From positions 20,081,209-20,145,208 of the forward strand of contig NC_134510.1 in assembly GCF_027942865.1 (NCBI RefSeq): DNA of 64,000 nt, given 5' to 3'. Positions within the stretch are counted from its first letter, which is position 1. The number at the start of each line of letters is the position of its first letter. The notes beneath the pieces were generated by a model, which worked only from the letters and a program-made list of their open reading frames with translations, ran no database searches and was not told where the DNA came from. Source of the stretch: Odontesthes bonariensis (taxonomy: Eukaryota > Chordata > Actinopteri > Atheriniformes > Atherinopsidae). Of the stretch, positions 22,740 through 36,070 are shown in pieces. The translations under genes were made by a program, and so were the position numbers.

Positions 22740-23250
22740 TATACAATGCCTGGCCCAGCACATTTAGCTTTGATCACAGCCTGCGTTTGCATGGCATTGT
22801 TTTGATGCGCTTACGTACAGTGAAGTCATAACATATTTCTGTCTAGAGTTGTATTCATTTTTCACCAAGATCTTGTATTGTTGATAAAAGAGTGACATAA
22901 ACTATTCTCCCCTACATCCACAAGATTCTCAATGGGGTTAAAGTCTGGATTCTGTGGAGGACAATCCATGTGTGGAAATGATGTCTCATGCTCCCTGAAT
23001 AACTATTTTACAATTTGAGTCCAATTAATGGTGTTGTCATCTTGAAATATGTTTGGCCAAATCAAGGAAGAAGAAATTTGTTGATGGAAAAACCTGGTCA
23101 TTCAATATATTTAGGTAGCCAGCTGACCTAATTTTTGGGGCACAAACCTGAACCTTCACCTGACCAACTGAACAACTTGGACTCATCAGACCACATGACC
23201 TTTTCCTACTGCTCAAAAATCCAACTTCTATGCTCCCAAGCCAAGTAAAG
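22740..23250 (-). mobile_element. Degenerate Tc1/mariner-like transposase relic
   Basis: Read on the minus strand, about 22920-23040 gives FREHETSF..MDCPPQNPDF followed by NPIEN, the C-terminal catalytic signature of Tc1-like transposases, and QDDNTINW upstream of it, in the place of the second catalytic Asp block. Stops and frame breaks interrupt it. Exact ends and terminal repeats were not found; sequence to about 23700 may belong to it. Confidence 0.7.
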
Positions 23251-24214
23251 CCTTTTTCCTATGATAAGCAACAACAATCTGTGTTTTTCTTTAGCCTATA
23301 CAGCTTTTTAATCCCAGTACCTTGGGTTGTCTTTGTACTGTGTGTGTGGAAATGCTCTTACTTTTGCTGTCAAACATTGCCATGCGTTCTATTCCTGCTT
23401 TTCTTTTCTTTCTGATTTTCTTTAGTCGTTTTGTTTGCTCGACGCAGAAAAATTATTTGACCCTTCTGATACAGAGTTTTCCTTTTCCACAACCACAGGA
23501 TGCGTCTTCTGATATGGTTATTTAAGGATTAAGAAGCTACTCACAGCATCAGTTAAAGTTAAATAACTTGCTGCCATCTGAAGCACTACTTCTCCAGTCG
23601 GAGGCCTATTTTTTTTGGTTAAACCTCCATCCTTCTGGGTTGGCGGACGACAACTGCTGAGCCACGGACGCCTCAAATCAGCACAAGGCCAGACTTAAAA
23701 GTGTCTAGTTGACAAACTCTATTAGAAATTGCCAACAGGAATCATATTCTGTCAAACAGGCCTACATTTCTTTGTGTAGCACCGAAAGGGGCCCGTATTG
23801 TCTTAGGAACCTTTCCAAGGTAACCGCATTAGCAACATGGTCTTACCCTAATCAGTTCTTGCAGCTCTTATTAAGACAGCAGGCCATGCTTCACGAGACA
23901 AAATATTGTCAATCTAAAAATGCACAGATATTAGACTACTCAGACATTAAAAAAAAAAAAAAAAACGGCCCAACGACCTGATAACATGGAAAGTGAAACG
24001 TAAAGTACCTCATGTAAACATTTCACAAAAATGAAATACCCTTAAAATCTTCTTGAAAAAAAAGGCACTGGTTCACTCAGCGGGAGTCAGAGCAGCTCAG
24101 GGCCAGCCAGGCAACATCCACAGCACGGGGACCAACACACGAGGCCCTCATATCAGGGCGAAGAGTCAAAACAAATGTTGGCCCATGCTTATCTGATCTG
24201 GCAGTGAAGCTTGC

Positions 24215-24231
24215 GGGGGGGGGGGGGGGGG
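24215..24231 (+). repeat. 17-base G homopolymer
   Basis: Seventeen consecutive G. Long G-runs are rare, can form quadruplex structures and are prone to length error in sequencing. Confidence 0.9.
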
Positions 24232-26550
24232 TAAATGGTGTGGGCTGATTTCTAGTATCACAGCAGCTGTGTTTCAGCCTACACTTCTCATACTATATTG
24301 CCACCAGGTTGCAAAGTTTACGAGGAGCCAAGACAAGAATCCAAGTCTGTTGTGGCAGGATCCAGTGAAATCTTTCATCAAGATTGATCTATTGTAATAT
24401 TTCCCACTTACACACTACTAGAAAGCTGTGTTTATGAGGAGCTAAAAATAGCTTATCACGAAGACTTAGAGATGAGGCCACGATGAAATCACATCCTTTA
24501 TCAAGATGTATCTGCTGTAATAATTCCCGCTTACTACAAAGCATGCACTCAGTCTCAACTTGAGACATGGAATTCTTGTACTGCAGCCAATCGTAGCACA
24601 TTCTGGGAAAGGACTGAGCCAATCATAACATTTTCAGGGAGCAAACATGCCAGACTGCTGACAACCCCAGCAGCGGCTTATCCAGAGTATCACTCACTAT
24701 CTGAGACATTGACACTATATTGCAAGTCCCTAACTCTATCAGACTTTAGAAATGTGTGCTAAGTTAAGGAGGACGCCATGTGTGTTCCCTTCACAGCTGG
24801 TGCTACACCCAATGGTGTAGCACTGATGAAGAGCAAGTGCAGACATGAAAAAAAAATACAGATTTTCCATAATATACGATATGAGATACAAGATATGCAC
24901 AAGAAGGAGGTATAAAACCTAGGGGGAAAAGAAATGGCTTATCCAGTGGCTAAATAATCAGACGCAATAGAAAACTGTAGCTTATGGTGCCAGGGGAGGC
25001 AATGCAGTAATGACAACTTTTTATAATGAGCAACACTTTGACTCTCTCCATATGTCTGAAAATACCCAGTGCAGTCAGCCTTCATTAGAGCCGGTTTACA
25101 GAGGAATAAAAAGGAAAAGAATCACCTTTCCTCTTGGAAACAACTTCACAGATTCTTGTCTCCACATTTCCCCACATCTGCTGAGGGCCAATCATCTGTC
25201 CAGTTTGTGTTTCTCTGAGCAGACCAGCGCTTTGATTCCAGCAGACTTTCAGCACAGACACTCAGCAATTACGCAGCGTAACAAAACCAAAACAACACAA
25301 TTAAAATTCACTTCTCTGTATTCATTTTCCTGTCCTGCATGTTTTGGTGGCAGCTCAAGTTTTTTTTTTTTTCTGTCTTGAGATGTTGAGTCTGAGTCAT
25401 TGTTCTCCAGAGCAGCAAAAGTTAGGTTGTATGAAACGGTCTTTGCAAATCTTGACAGAAGAGTGTTATTAACTACGTACAAAGACTTAACAAAAATTGT
25501 AGCTAAAACATAAGAAAAGGAGTAAGGGGAAAAAAAATTAAAGAAGAGCAGCAACCAAGTTGGTGACGATGGGAAAAAGTATGAGGGACTGGAACTGAAG
25601 AAAAGGGAAAACACAAAGGGCAGGACAAATCATTTCCTACACCCCCCCGTATTGAGTTTAAGTTTAATGATCTCAAGGATAGCTGTTAATGCAGCCCTTA
25701 AACAGGGCAATTAGAAGGTTTTTAAGGTTTGAGAAGAGCGCTGCTTACATTATTCATTGCAGTCTAGACTGCAAGATCTGAGTGAGGAAACACACAGTCA
25801 GGGCTGTGCCAGGAAGATGAGGGAAAGGAATGCCAGAGTCAAGCCTACATTAAGCCAAAGCACACACACCCTAATGCACACATACAGCACACAGTGCTGC
25901 GCTTCCCAGACCAAAATGCACAGCAACCCCAAATCAACTCTGACAGATGTGACCAGCCAATCGGTTCCACTGCCCTGAGGTGACCTACCCTGATTTCAGA
26001 GGGGTTTTCCTCATAATCCTCATTCCACAGACATGACATACTAACAATTGTGCCTCTTACATGTGATAACATTATTGAGTAGAGGTGAAAAAGATATTGC
26101 AACTAGAATTCTGATGAAACCACAAGTTATGTAAAATGAGTCTTGTAACTGTTAAGGGTGGGGCTGGGGTATTCTTTATTCTATATTTATTCCTAGGTGT
26201 GAGGCACAAATACACTAATATAACTGCTTTACAGCCTTTACTTCTGTTGACTGGCATTTTCAGAAGAGAAGCAAACTGTGCATTCTGAACCATTTTATGT
26301 TAATCCACAGAAAAACAGTCTTATAGTGTATTCGGCGATTTGTTGCGCAAACTAGTTTCTTGTATGCCTAAAATGTAATTAATGACTCGTCCACGAAGAT
26401 AAGAAGGCAGAATGAGTGAGGAAAGTGAACAGAGTGTGTGTACATGTGAGAGGGCTTTGTCAGCAGAAACGGGCTCTGATGCAGGTACCCAAGGGAGCCC
26501 TGACACACAGTGGAGCTCACACTCCGTCTCTTTCACACGCACGTGCCCTC

Positions 26551-26590
26551 ACACACCGTCACGCACTGTCACGCACTGTCACGCACTGTC
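26551..26590. repeat. Minisatellite, four copies of a 10-bp unit
   Basis: ACGCACTGTC is repeated three times exactly (26561-26590) after a variant ACACACCGTC. Confidence 0.9.
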
Positions 26591-26824
26591 TCTTTCCATC
26601 ATCTTTGCAACATCCATTCAGTCCGGCCCTTCTAAAAGTGTAAATCTTATAGACATTAAGCTCGGCTCTGGCTCAATAAGTAGCACTTCAGCTATGCAGC
26701 TGTTTTACAGTTAAAACTTTGTTAGGGTCCACAGGAGAGTTTTGCAGGCAGAGGTTATGCTCATTTCCTCATCAATAGTCAGATGGATTCATGCAGCAGC
26801 TGTTAATGAGGGATGATAAAAATG

Positions 26825-26825
26825 A

Positions 26826-26856
<31 letters not shown>

Positions 26857-26857
26857 A
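26825..26857. repeat. AAAT microsatellite
   Basis: About eight tandem AAAT units, with an A-rich tract shortly after (26883-26903). Confidence 0.9.
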
Positions 26858-26994
26858 AACTGGGTTCAAGATAAAAACACCTTTAAAAAAAAAAAAAAAA
26901 AAAATAAAATTCTGTCACCCCCTAACAAACAAGCACAAACAAACACACATCATTCTCTTCCCCATTCTCTCTTACTGGCAGTAGCCTGGTGCAT

Positions 26995-27008
26995 GTTCCC
27001 ATGGAAAC
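26995..27008. promoter_or_regulatory. RFX X-box-like palindrome
   Basis: GTTCCCATGGAAAC matches the inverted-repeat X-box bound by RFX factors, which regulate ciliary and other genes. Isolated in non-coding sequence, so function is unproven. Confidence 0.3.
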
Positions 27009-29416
27009 CATCCTACTCTGTGCAACGGCAGATGGAGAGGGAGCTGGAGGTCTAAATTTATCTCCCAGCATCCTCTCTGACTACAGACTCACACTGGCAG
27101 CAGGAAGTGAGGAGGGGAACTGCTTGGCCTCTGCATGTGTTGACAAGCTGGCATGACCCTTGACTTTGAAAATCCCTTTGAGTGGCGATTGGCTGATGTC
27201 AAATCAAACCATAGTTACAATGAAACAATTCAACATTTGGTACTGTACAGGTGGTTCTGCAGCATTCCCAAACTGAAAAATGGAAAGTTAAATCGCAATC
27301 GCCCTCCTGCCACTACCACCGAAAACAGAGCTGTCATTCAAACCCAGACCCCAAAATCCTAAACAGTCAGATAAATCAATGTCACGGGCAGTAAAAGGAA
27401 GAGAACGAAACACCACACGGAGCAGAAAACCTCAAAGGCTGAGACTCTCACCCAACCAGGGATATCACTGCTGTTACTGTGCGCCGAGGAGGACGCCGTC
27501 TACAAAGCAGCACATACCAGAGCCCTCAGTCACACTCTCTCAGCTCTGTGCGGGATGCACTGGGCTCACTGTGCCTCCGAGACAAGAGGGATTTCACAGG
27601 GCTCTGATAAGACTGGCACTTCACAGCCGTCACAGCTTTCATTTTGATTAACCACAAGCAGGTAAACTGCAGGTCAATACTAGTCATTAAATCGAACAGA
27701 AGGAAGCAGAGGTGGGTAATGCAAACACCAATCAAAATAATCCTGGCAGCTTTGGTGGCGGAATTAACTGTTATAACAAAATGGCTAAAACTTGGATTCA
27801 ATTGCAGATTGCTCAGTTCTCCATCTTTTTTTTTTTTATTCAATTTTTTTGTAGTCAGGTTTACTGATGGAAATCACCTTTTTTTTTTATGTCATCGTGC
27901 AAGTTTGCCAGTTTAAGTTATAGGCCAGAATTAATATAGAAAGGAATTGAAGACAAGCTGTACTTTGACAAATTCTACCTCTTTCTGACATCAATTCAAG
28001 CTGTGACTGTCAAACCTATTACCAAAATATCTGTGCAGCTCAAGTACTCCTTCTGACATGCTAACAATCTCAGGTATACTTTCAAGCCAGTGAAAAAGAC
28101 AAGCCAAAATCCTTAAACTCACAAATATGTTCAGATGGCTGCTAAAATACTAGATAATAAAGAAAAAAAACAAAACTTCCAATTATGCAATAATAAACCA
28201 CTACATGTCTACTCAATTCCAATCTATTGCAGTTGCACTTGGAAGACATATAGCTTAAAATAAGAGACGAAGACAGACTGAGAAAGGCAGAGAGAGAGTG
28301 AGTGGGGCGCAGAGAGTCAGAGTTTAGATTACCTGACAGAGCAGTCTGGTCTTCCCCCTCAGAGACGCTTCACAGGCACTGTGAGACAAGCAGGGAGAGC
28401 CAGAGAGTGAGAGCGGATATGACTGTTTGAGTGGGTGTGTTGCTGAGAGAGACGGAGAGAGAGGCAAAAAAAAAAAAAAAAAACAACAACAAAAAAACCC
28501 CGAAGTGATGGGGAAAGAGGGAGCGAGGAAGACACTGAATGAATGTTTCCCCTGTATAAATTTGAGGGAAGGAGGAAGATGTGGTAGCAGGAGGCAGCCA
28601 CGGCAGTCGCTGTAGAATAAATATCAGACAAATCACCTGATTTCTAAAACCATAGTTATATCATCACTTGCCATTTATACACATTCAAGACTGGATAATC
28701 TGCTGCTGTTACTTTAAATCGAGCACATTTACCAGCTACGGGACACTGCCCACAGACAAGATTACAAACAGGTCTTGCATGGGGTTTTCCCATGCAACAC
28801 ACAACCCTGGAGGGACTTCCTTAAAATGATCACCTCCTTATCAGATAAGTTATCTTACTGTCGTGGCACGTGAGGGAAAACTCAGCAGCCCTCTTCCAAA
28901 GAGGCACGCCATACGCCGACGAGAAAACATGTCTGGTTTACATATATCTTCCAGCTGCAGCCAGAGTGCCACTGTGCTGCATCTGTAAACGTATCCCAGA
29001 GTGGCATCCATTCAAGCAAGCCCCCGCATTACGCAGGGCTCAGGCTGGGCCTATCAGCAGTGCAAGGCGACGTTAGAGGGAGAGAAACAGAAAGAGAAAG
29101 AGAGAATTGAGAATGAGCGGAGGTCCTGCTGTTCCATAGAGCTTTGCCTCACTGGCAGAGCGCAGGAAGTGTGAGTCACACACTTTAAAATAAACACGCT
29201 CACACAGCGACGAGCCGGTACTGAGAATGAGCGGATGGCTGGGCTACTGATCAGAAGGCAGGCAGAGGGAACATGGATCCATGCAGGCAAGCAACACGTG
29301 GTGGCCTGGTGGGACTCACAGCCAGAGGATGGGATGAGTCAGAAGGAAAAGATGATTCTTTGCTGCTCTAAATGTGCCCTTTATTTGTTCTTTCTCTTCA
29401 TTCTACTCTACTTGCT

Positions 29417-29417
<1 letters not shown>

Positions 29418-29452
<35 letters not shown>
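29418..29452. repeat. CT microsatellite
   Basis: About 17 tandem CT units. Confidence 0.9.
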
Positions 29453-29457
<5 letters not shown>

Positions 29458-32400
29458 ACTTCACATTTTTGCTTTTTTCACCTCTTTCTCCTGTGCTATT
29501 CCAGGATTGTCCATGTATCTCCAATCCTTTCTCCTCTGCTTTGTGTTTCTCTTGTTTTATTTGGTTCCAGTCAATAGGAGTGTTGTTCAGAACGTGGCGA
29601 TTACCCCTGCCTCAGTGTGGCTGAAGGCTGACCGCTGTAGGGAAACTGTGCTGGCCTGATGCTGGGCTACTCTCACAGGCTGCCGGCTTTGCTGGCCAAG
29701 GCACTGTATTGTGTTTGCCTGAATGTGCTCATTGTCACCCTTTACAGCGCACACCTTCTATACTGTACTTCCCTGTCAGGGACCTTCACCCATCCGTCAT
29801 CCCTTTGTCCTCTGTTCCTCAGACTGAGGGGTTCTGACGGGAAGGTGTTGGTGGGGGAGGGCAGAGGCCCGGGAACAAAACTGCCACTGTGGCGATGATT
29901 GACAGGAAAGTTGCTCAGCACGGACGTAACGATTAGCGAGGCCAAGGACTGCCCAGCGGATACACAGGCTGGTTAGGAGCTAGACAAGGAGCTAGAATGT
30001 GATAAGTTCAACAGCACTGCAAACAACAACAGAGGAAAGAATAATCTTGACGACTGGAGTCAAAATGGGAAGTGCAACTGTTGTGAAGGTGTGAAAGAAA
30101 GTTTTCATTATGCTATAATAAACGGTAACCATATGCTACCCACTGGGCCAAAGCATGTCAGACTTACAGTATATGCAAAGCTGTTCTCATTTACAGTAAA
30201 TGGAAACAAGGGTTCCCCTGTGGTATGGTCACATGACATGATTTTATATGCATTGCACACACCCTATATATCATAATGTAGAGACAAGCAACACCTAAAA
30301 TGCAAGCATCATGCTTTATAAGAAACTTCATGCTGTTTTGGAGCAGCCACAGACTATAATTTAGACCAAATGAGTGGTTTGCGCATTTACAGACAACCAT
30401 ACAGATGAAATATTTTTGGACTTTCACCCCATAAACTGCAGACACAGGCAGTAAAGTGGGCAAATATGGGAGCATTCAGAGAGAGTTCTCTCTGTTCTGA
30501 GGGCAGATTTTTTTCAGACATGTGGTCTTCCCGTAAACTGACCCATTCTGTCCATAAGACTGTGGTATTATGATAGAAATGAGATCCATTTAAAGAGGAA
30601 GCCTACCTTGTGTGTTTCAGTCATTGCGTCTCAGTGACAGTGTTACTCTACCTGTTTGTGTTTATCTGACAACAGAAAGGGTACTGAGACAACTGCTTGA
30701 GGGGCTGTGTTGGTCCTTTAGGAAAGGGATGTCAACGCATTAAATATTGTCATTACTTGAGTAAATGTGTTTTAACTGTATCATCACTTTCCTCTCACCT
30801 CAAATCCAAACCTGCAGAAAACTCAAACACATCTTGTTTGACAAAGTGTTTAGCATCAGCTGTTTTCTCTGATGAAAGACAAGGGAAACACCTGTGTAGT
30901 GTGGATCTATGAATATTACGTTTAGATAACATCTGAGCAAAAACACAAATTATTGCATTAGTCTGATCAAAACTGGACTTTTACAATGCTTGTCAGCTTG
31001 TTAGTGCAATTTTTATCATGTAAAATCAAGCTTCTCAAAACCAGACTAACACATTTGGATAACACAGTTTGGGATCAGAATTACTCCTGCATGCATACGC
31101 CCAACTTGGCTCAAATGGGCCTTGGCGCTCACATGCACAGAAGTTCCATCTTTTTGTGTAATTTTTTTTTTTTTTTGTATAAGCACAAGTGTATGATGAT
31201 ACAGCCAAAATCCCAACCAAGCTGCTCTCATTCACATATTTTTTTTATACCTAGGTCAATAACTCAATCCTCTGCCTGTGCATCTATGTTGAATGTTAAG
31301 ATAAAACTAAAATTACAAATCTAAATCTTAAATCTGAATGGCCAAGTAAACTACAATTGTCTGGTCTTAAGTCAAAGTAAATGTGCCTTTCAAAGCAGCT
31401 GTGAGAATGTTTTGAGGAGAGGGATTCAGAATAACCATTTGACCATCCAACAAGTACTTCCTCTGAGTTAACTGGTACCATCAGGACCTCATGAAATGCC
31501 ATTTCAAAATAGGAGATTGTTGCACTTGAAATAGACAAAAAAAAGAAAGAAAGAAAGAAAAAAACATCTAAATCAATACAATAAAGGCAGCTATTTATTT
31601 TCCCTTTATTCCTTTCATTCTTCTCCCTCTAGAAAACCTGTTGCCAACATTACGCACTATTTGCCACAAGCTGTTCCAACCACAAGCTATTCCGTGATTG
31701 AGTAAGTCATACCAGAAGTGGCTGATGTGGCCTCCAGCTGCTAAACAAAATTATGGTTTAAATCAATAAATATCTCATCAAAAAGTAAGACAGGGTAAAA
31801 ACAAAGTAATCGGTGCCAACTTTCTACACAATTGGTTTTGACATGTCCCGTAGACACAAACTGGTTATCATTCAAAAGGACTGAGGTTGAACACTCAGAC
31901 CTAGAGGGGGCTTTAGGACAAACTTAAAAAACCCACTGAAGCAAAAAAGACGAGAGGTTGTAGAGAGCAGTCTCCATAAGGCAACCAATAGGCCTACAAA
32001 TGGAGTTGAGCATGCTGGTCTTGTGTTAAAGCCAATCAATATGTACCCTCAGCAGATGTGATATCTGATCATGTAAAACACTGAAGGACTGGCCACAATC
32101 TGTTTTACTCAGCACCTCAGTTTTTTTCTTTTAATTTGAGGGGATTGGTTCTTTTCCTCTCTTTAGGTCTGTTATTCACACTTTCTCTGACACACAAAAT
32201 TACACTATTCCCTTTTTAGGCTCAATTGTAGCCACACCACACACTCATTATCTTTTCTTTTTCCATGGTGCTATGGTATTAATAAGAGCCCCTGTCTATA
32301 TATATGGTAGTGTAAACTTTATACTATGAGGAGGGTTACCAGGAAATTGTGTCTCCAGGGCTGCCGTGGGTAGTGACTATGGAAAGTAGCCTGGCCCTTG

Positions 32401-34754
32401 GTAAGTGATACCATTTATAGAGGTAATCTATCATAAGCAATTTGTGATGCTAGCGTAAACTCAGCTATTATAGTTACATGTTATTACTTTACAGATAGTC
32501 TTTAGAAATAGATTTAAATTGTCCCTGAATGGTCAATTGGTCCTCTGACATGCAGCATATTCAGTAAGGACAGCAGCAACAAGCAAAGAGACTGAAGCAT
32601 CAGAGAGGGAGTAACTGTAACAGAAGTAAAACATATGACAGAGGTGTGTGTCAAAGAGACTTGATCTGTCTTTGGAGAGCTCCGTTTGTGGCTTGCAAAT
32701 CAAATAAAAGAGTGACAAAGCAATAGTGGAGTTTTTGCGGAGGGTGTGCGAGGATAAATATAGAAAGAGGAACTGACATTTTCAAAAGCTGTCCTCCACA
32801 TGCCCACAAGTTTCACTGATGCGTGGAAGTCAAGCTCACAGTTCATATTCTCCCACGCAGCTCACTGTGCCCATCGCTCACAGTCGGCTGTTTTGTATTT
32901 GCTCTCCGAGACGTGGCGCGAACAAAAGAATGGGTTTGCTGAAACCCTGCAATGAGATGGCTGTGTTCGGCTAGTTAAACAGAGAGGGAACACATGCACA
33001 GCTCTGCGGCAAGAACTATATGATGAAAGTACTAGACTAAATGAATGCTATGAATTTTTGGTAAGTTACTTCAGGAAATTTTCAAAAGTGCATTACAATG
33101 AAAACATGCTGTTTTCTGTATTCTCTTAAAGCACATCATTCAAAATCTGTGTGGTGATGGAGTGTCAAAAGAAGTTCATCTCATGACAGCAATCATTTTG
33201 GTGCGGTTATTTTTGTTTTTGCTGAAGTTATCTATTTTTCTATGAAGTCACCCATGTGGATTCCTCCCCAGTGATGGGAAAGCCTGTGCTAGTTCCTCTT
33301 TTTGCAGCTGTTGTGCCGCATCCTGTGTGAAGCTGCAGCAGGTACACCCAAGCCCTCCAGCTCTGTGCATGACCCGGCGCCATGCCTTATCTACACATCT
33401 CAGTAACCTGCTACTATGTTGATCTGAGCCGTTGAGCTGGAGCTGCTGGTGCTTTCACTGCTGCCTGCACAAACACGGAAACGAGGGAAGAGTCAACAGG
33501 TGGAAGCTCAGCCTGAGTGTGTTCAAACATGAGGACCAGGCCGCAGAACTTATCAACACAGCCTCCTCCCACATTGGCAGAGGGGTAACCTTCTGATCAG
33601 GGAGTTTACTCAAAGCCAGTCCAGTCCAAGTAATTGCAAACCACAGTGACAAACAACTCCTTTCAGCCGAGGCGTTCGTTTACAGTTTACTCTCTCCTCT
33701 CCGCTGCGAGACCCTGCTGGCCATTCTGTTTGGTGCCACACTGCATTAGAGGCCCGTCAACAGAGGCTCCCCTGGCACATCAACGCCTTGTCAGCGCTCT
33801 TCAAACTCAGTTCTTATATACAAACGCCACGTGTTATAATCCATCTGTTGATGTGTTTGTTTCTCTGAAAGTGTTGGTGTTTGTTCGTGAAAGTGTTTAT
33901 AGAAAGAGGGACAGTGTGAGAGAGAATAACAAGACACTGGAGAAAAACAGTGTGTGCACATGCGTTGAAGGGAGGCAGAGAAAAGAGACGCAGACAGAGG
34001 TGGCTCTTATTTGTGGTCATTTCATGTCCTCGGTATCAGCACATGGCTGCAACCTGTGATGGATACTCTCTCCACCCTTAGAGACCATCTGTTAAAAGGC
34101 TATTTAAATGGTGCAGCGAGTTCAGAAGAATTCAGCACCGGAGTTGAATGAGGCAGTTCTTCAATCACGCAAGACAACTGAGTCAAAAATAAAAATGGGT
34201 GTGTGTTAAATCTGCGGAAAACTTGAAGTATAAACAGCACTGATGGTTGCTTACTGCACAGACATAGGTACTGTGGGTTTTTGAGTCCCTCTCAAAAAAA
34301 GTTTGGCTCTTGATTTTGGTTGTTCTGAAAGGTGTTGGCTCCTCATCTCCATGAACATTAACGCTGCCAATATTTCAAATGAATGCAACTTTGAAAGGTC
34401 TTGGTTCTGGTGGCATCAAGTGTTATTTTCTTGATATTCTTTGACTTGACTGGCTAAAATTTCGGATATCTGCCTCGAACAACATTTGAAAAACAAATGA
34501 GGTGATCCCGAAGCTTATTTATGAAATGTCTAAAAATTCGGCATCATTGAATTATCTTGAACTGTGAATACATTGATGAGAAAAGCTAAAGCTTGAAGCC
34601 CTTGTTAAAAAAAATCAAGCAAAAACAAAACAAAACAATGTTCCACAGTTTCTCATTAGTTTCCCCCCACTGACAATGAGAGGTGTCATATTTAAATGGT
34701 TGAACCACTAAACATAATGAAAATATTTACGTCCTCGGCTGAATATTTCATCTT

Positions 34755-36070
34755 AAAATACACGGCCCATTACCAGAAAAGCTGGGAAGCTTTTTGAAAA
34801 ACCAATAAAAACTTACATCTGTTATTTGCTAATTCAATTTGAACCTTTATTCAATGGACAGAAGTCCAAAGTAATGATTTTCAGTGCCTTCAGTGGCCAC
34901 AGTTCACTGCATTTAGAAACTTTAAACAAATCTAGGATTTGATGGCAACAATAAACTAAAAACACATTGTGAGAGAGGCAAAGAAAGACAACTAAGAAAA
35001 ACTAATTGAGGATAAGTGAGGATGACAACTTTTGGTATAAAAGGAACATTCACAAAAGGCTTAGTATTTGCAAGTAAGGATGGGTCATGCCTCATCACTT
35101 TGTACCAAACTCAATCAAAGTATCATCGATGAGTTTTTTATCCAAATGATAAACAACATTGCTCTTTCTTCATCGACAGTGCACAGTATTCTAAAAAGAT
35201 TCAAGGAGTTTGAGGAGATCTCAATGTGTAAAGGCAAAGGACAGAAACCACTGTTGGAAGTTTGTGATCTTCGAGCACTCAGGTAGTACTACCTATGAAA
35301 GTGACATGCCACAATACAATTGTACTAGCTCAGGAGTACTTTGGAAAACCATTTTCACTGAACAGTCCACCACTGCATCCAGATATGTAACCTTGACTGT
35401 ATTACTGAAGGAGGAAGTCATAGATCAACACGACACAGAAACGCTGCTGAGTTTTCTGGATATGAGCTCATTTCAGATGGACGAATAGATAGTGGAGGCG
35501 TGTTCTGAGATCAGACGAGTCCACAGTTCAGCTGCTTTTAAGAAAAACTGACGTCTGTTTCTATTTGCCAAAGACCTAAAAGACCATCCAGGCTGTTATG
35601 AACGAAAGCTGCAAAAGCCAGCATCTGTGATGGTATTGCGGTGCATCAGTGTCAGTGGTGTGAATGACTTCCATACATGTTAAGGTATCGTTGTTGCATA
35701 GGGGTATATTGGAATTTTGGAAACAATTGCTACGGCGGGTACATTTTTATATCAGCAGGACAATGCCAGACCTCAGCCTGCATGACTTCCAACAGCGAGG
35801 CTTCAGAGACACCGAGTCTGTGCCTGACTGGCCTGGCTGCACTCCAGATGTGTCTGCATTTGAAAATGTATGGACCATCATGAGCAGGAGAATCAGACAA
35901 GAAAAAAAAACAAAACACGTAATGTTGTACACCTGAAATCTTGTAATCAGCAAGAACGGTCATATAATCCTTTTAGTAAAACTGCAATAATTATCCTCAT
36001 GATGAATATCTTTGGTTACCAAATTATTAAAAAGTGTCATTAGAAGAAAAGCTGATGCAACGTTTTGTCA
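34755..36070 (+). mobile_element. Near full-length but broken Tc1-like transposon
   Basis: Read on the plus strand, 35180-35286 gives STVHSILKRFKEFEEISM and a KGKGQKPLLEVCDLRAL stretch, the paired helix-turn-helix and hook of a Tc1-like transposase. Later frames give a WSDE-like block (near 35500), a degenerate FISAGQ..LHDF block (near 35745) and VPDWPGCTPDVSAFENVW (about 35818-35871), corresponding to the DWPxxSPDLxPIENVW catalytic box. At least two frame changes separate these blocks, so it is inactive. The outer ends (near 34760 and 36060) are approximate. Confidence 0.75.

Larger units (their letters stand above)
22352..34754. other. Long stretch without recognised genes (probably hivep3 5' introns), first part
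   Basis: Holds a Tc1-like relic (22740-23250), a 17-base G-run (24215-24231), a 10-bp minisatellite (26551-26590), an AAAT microsatellite (26825-26857), an RFX X-box-like site (26995-27008), A-runs near 26883 and 28467, and a CT microsatellite (29418-29452). Non-coding first exons of hivep3 may be present but I could not place them. Confidence 0.5.

Noticed and set aside
26551..26590. Regular short repeats as a CRISPR-like array
   Set aside because: Units are contiguous with no spacers, and this is a vertebrate genome.
29235..29624. 129-codon plus-strand frame
   Set aside because: Driven by the CT microsatellite, which gives Ser/Leu repeats in every frame.
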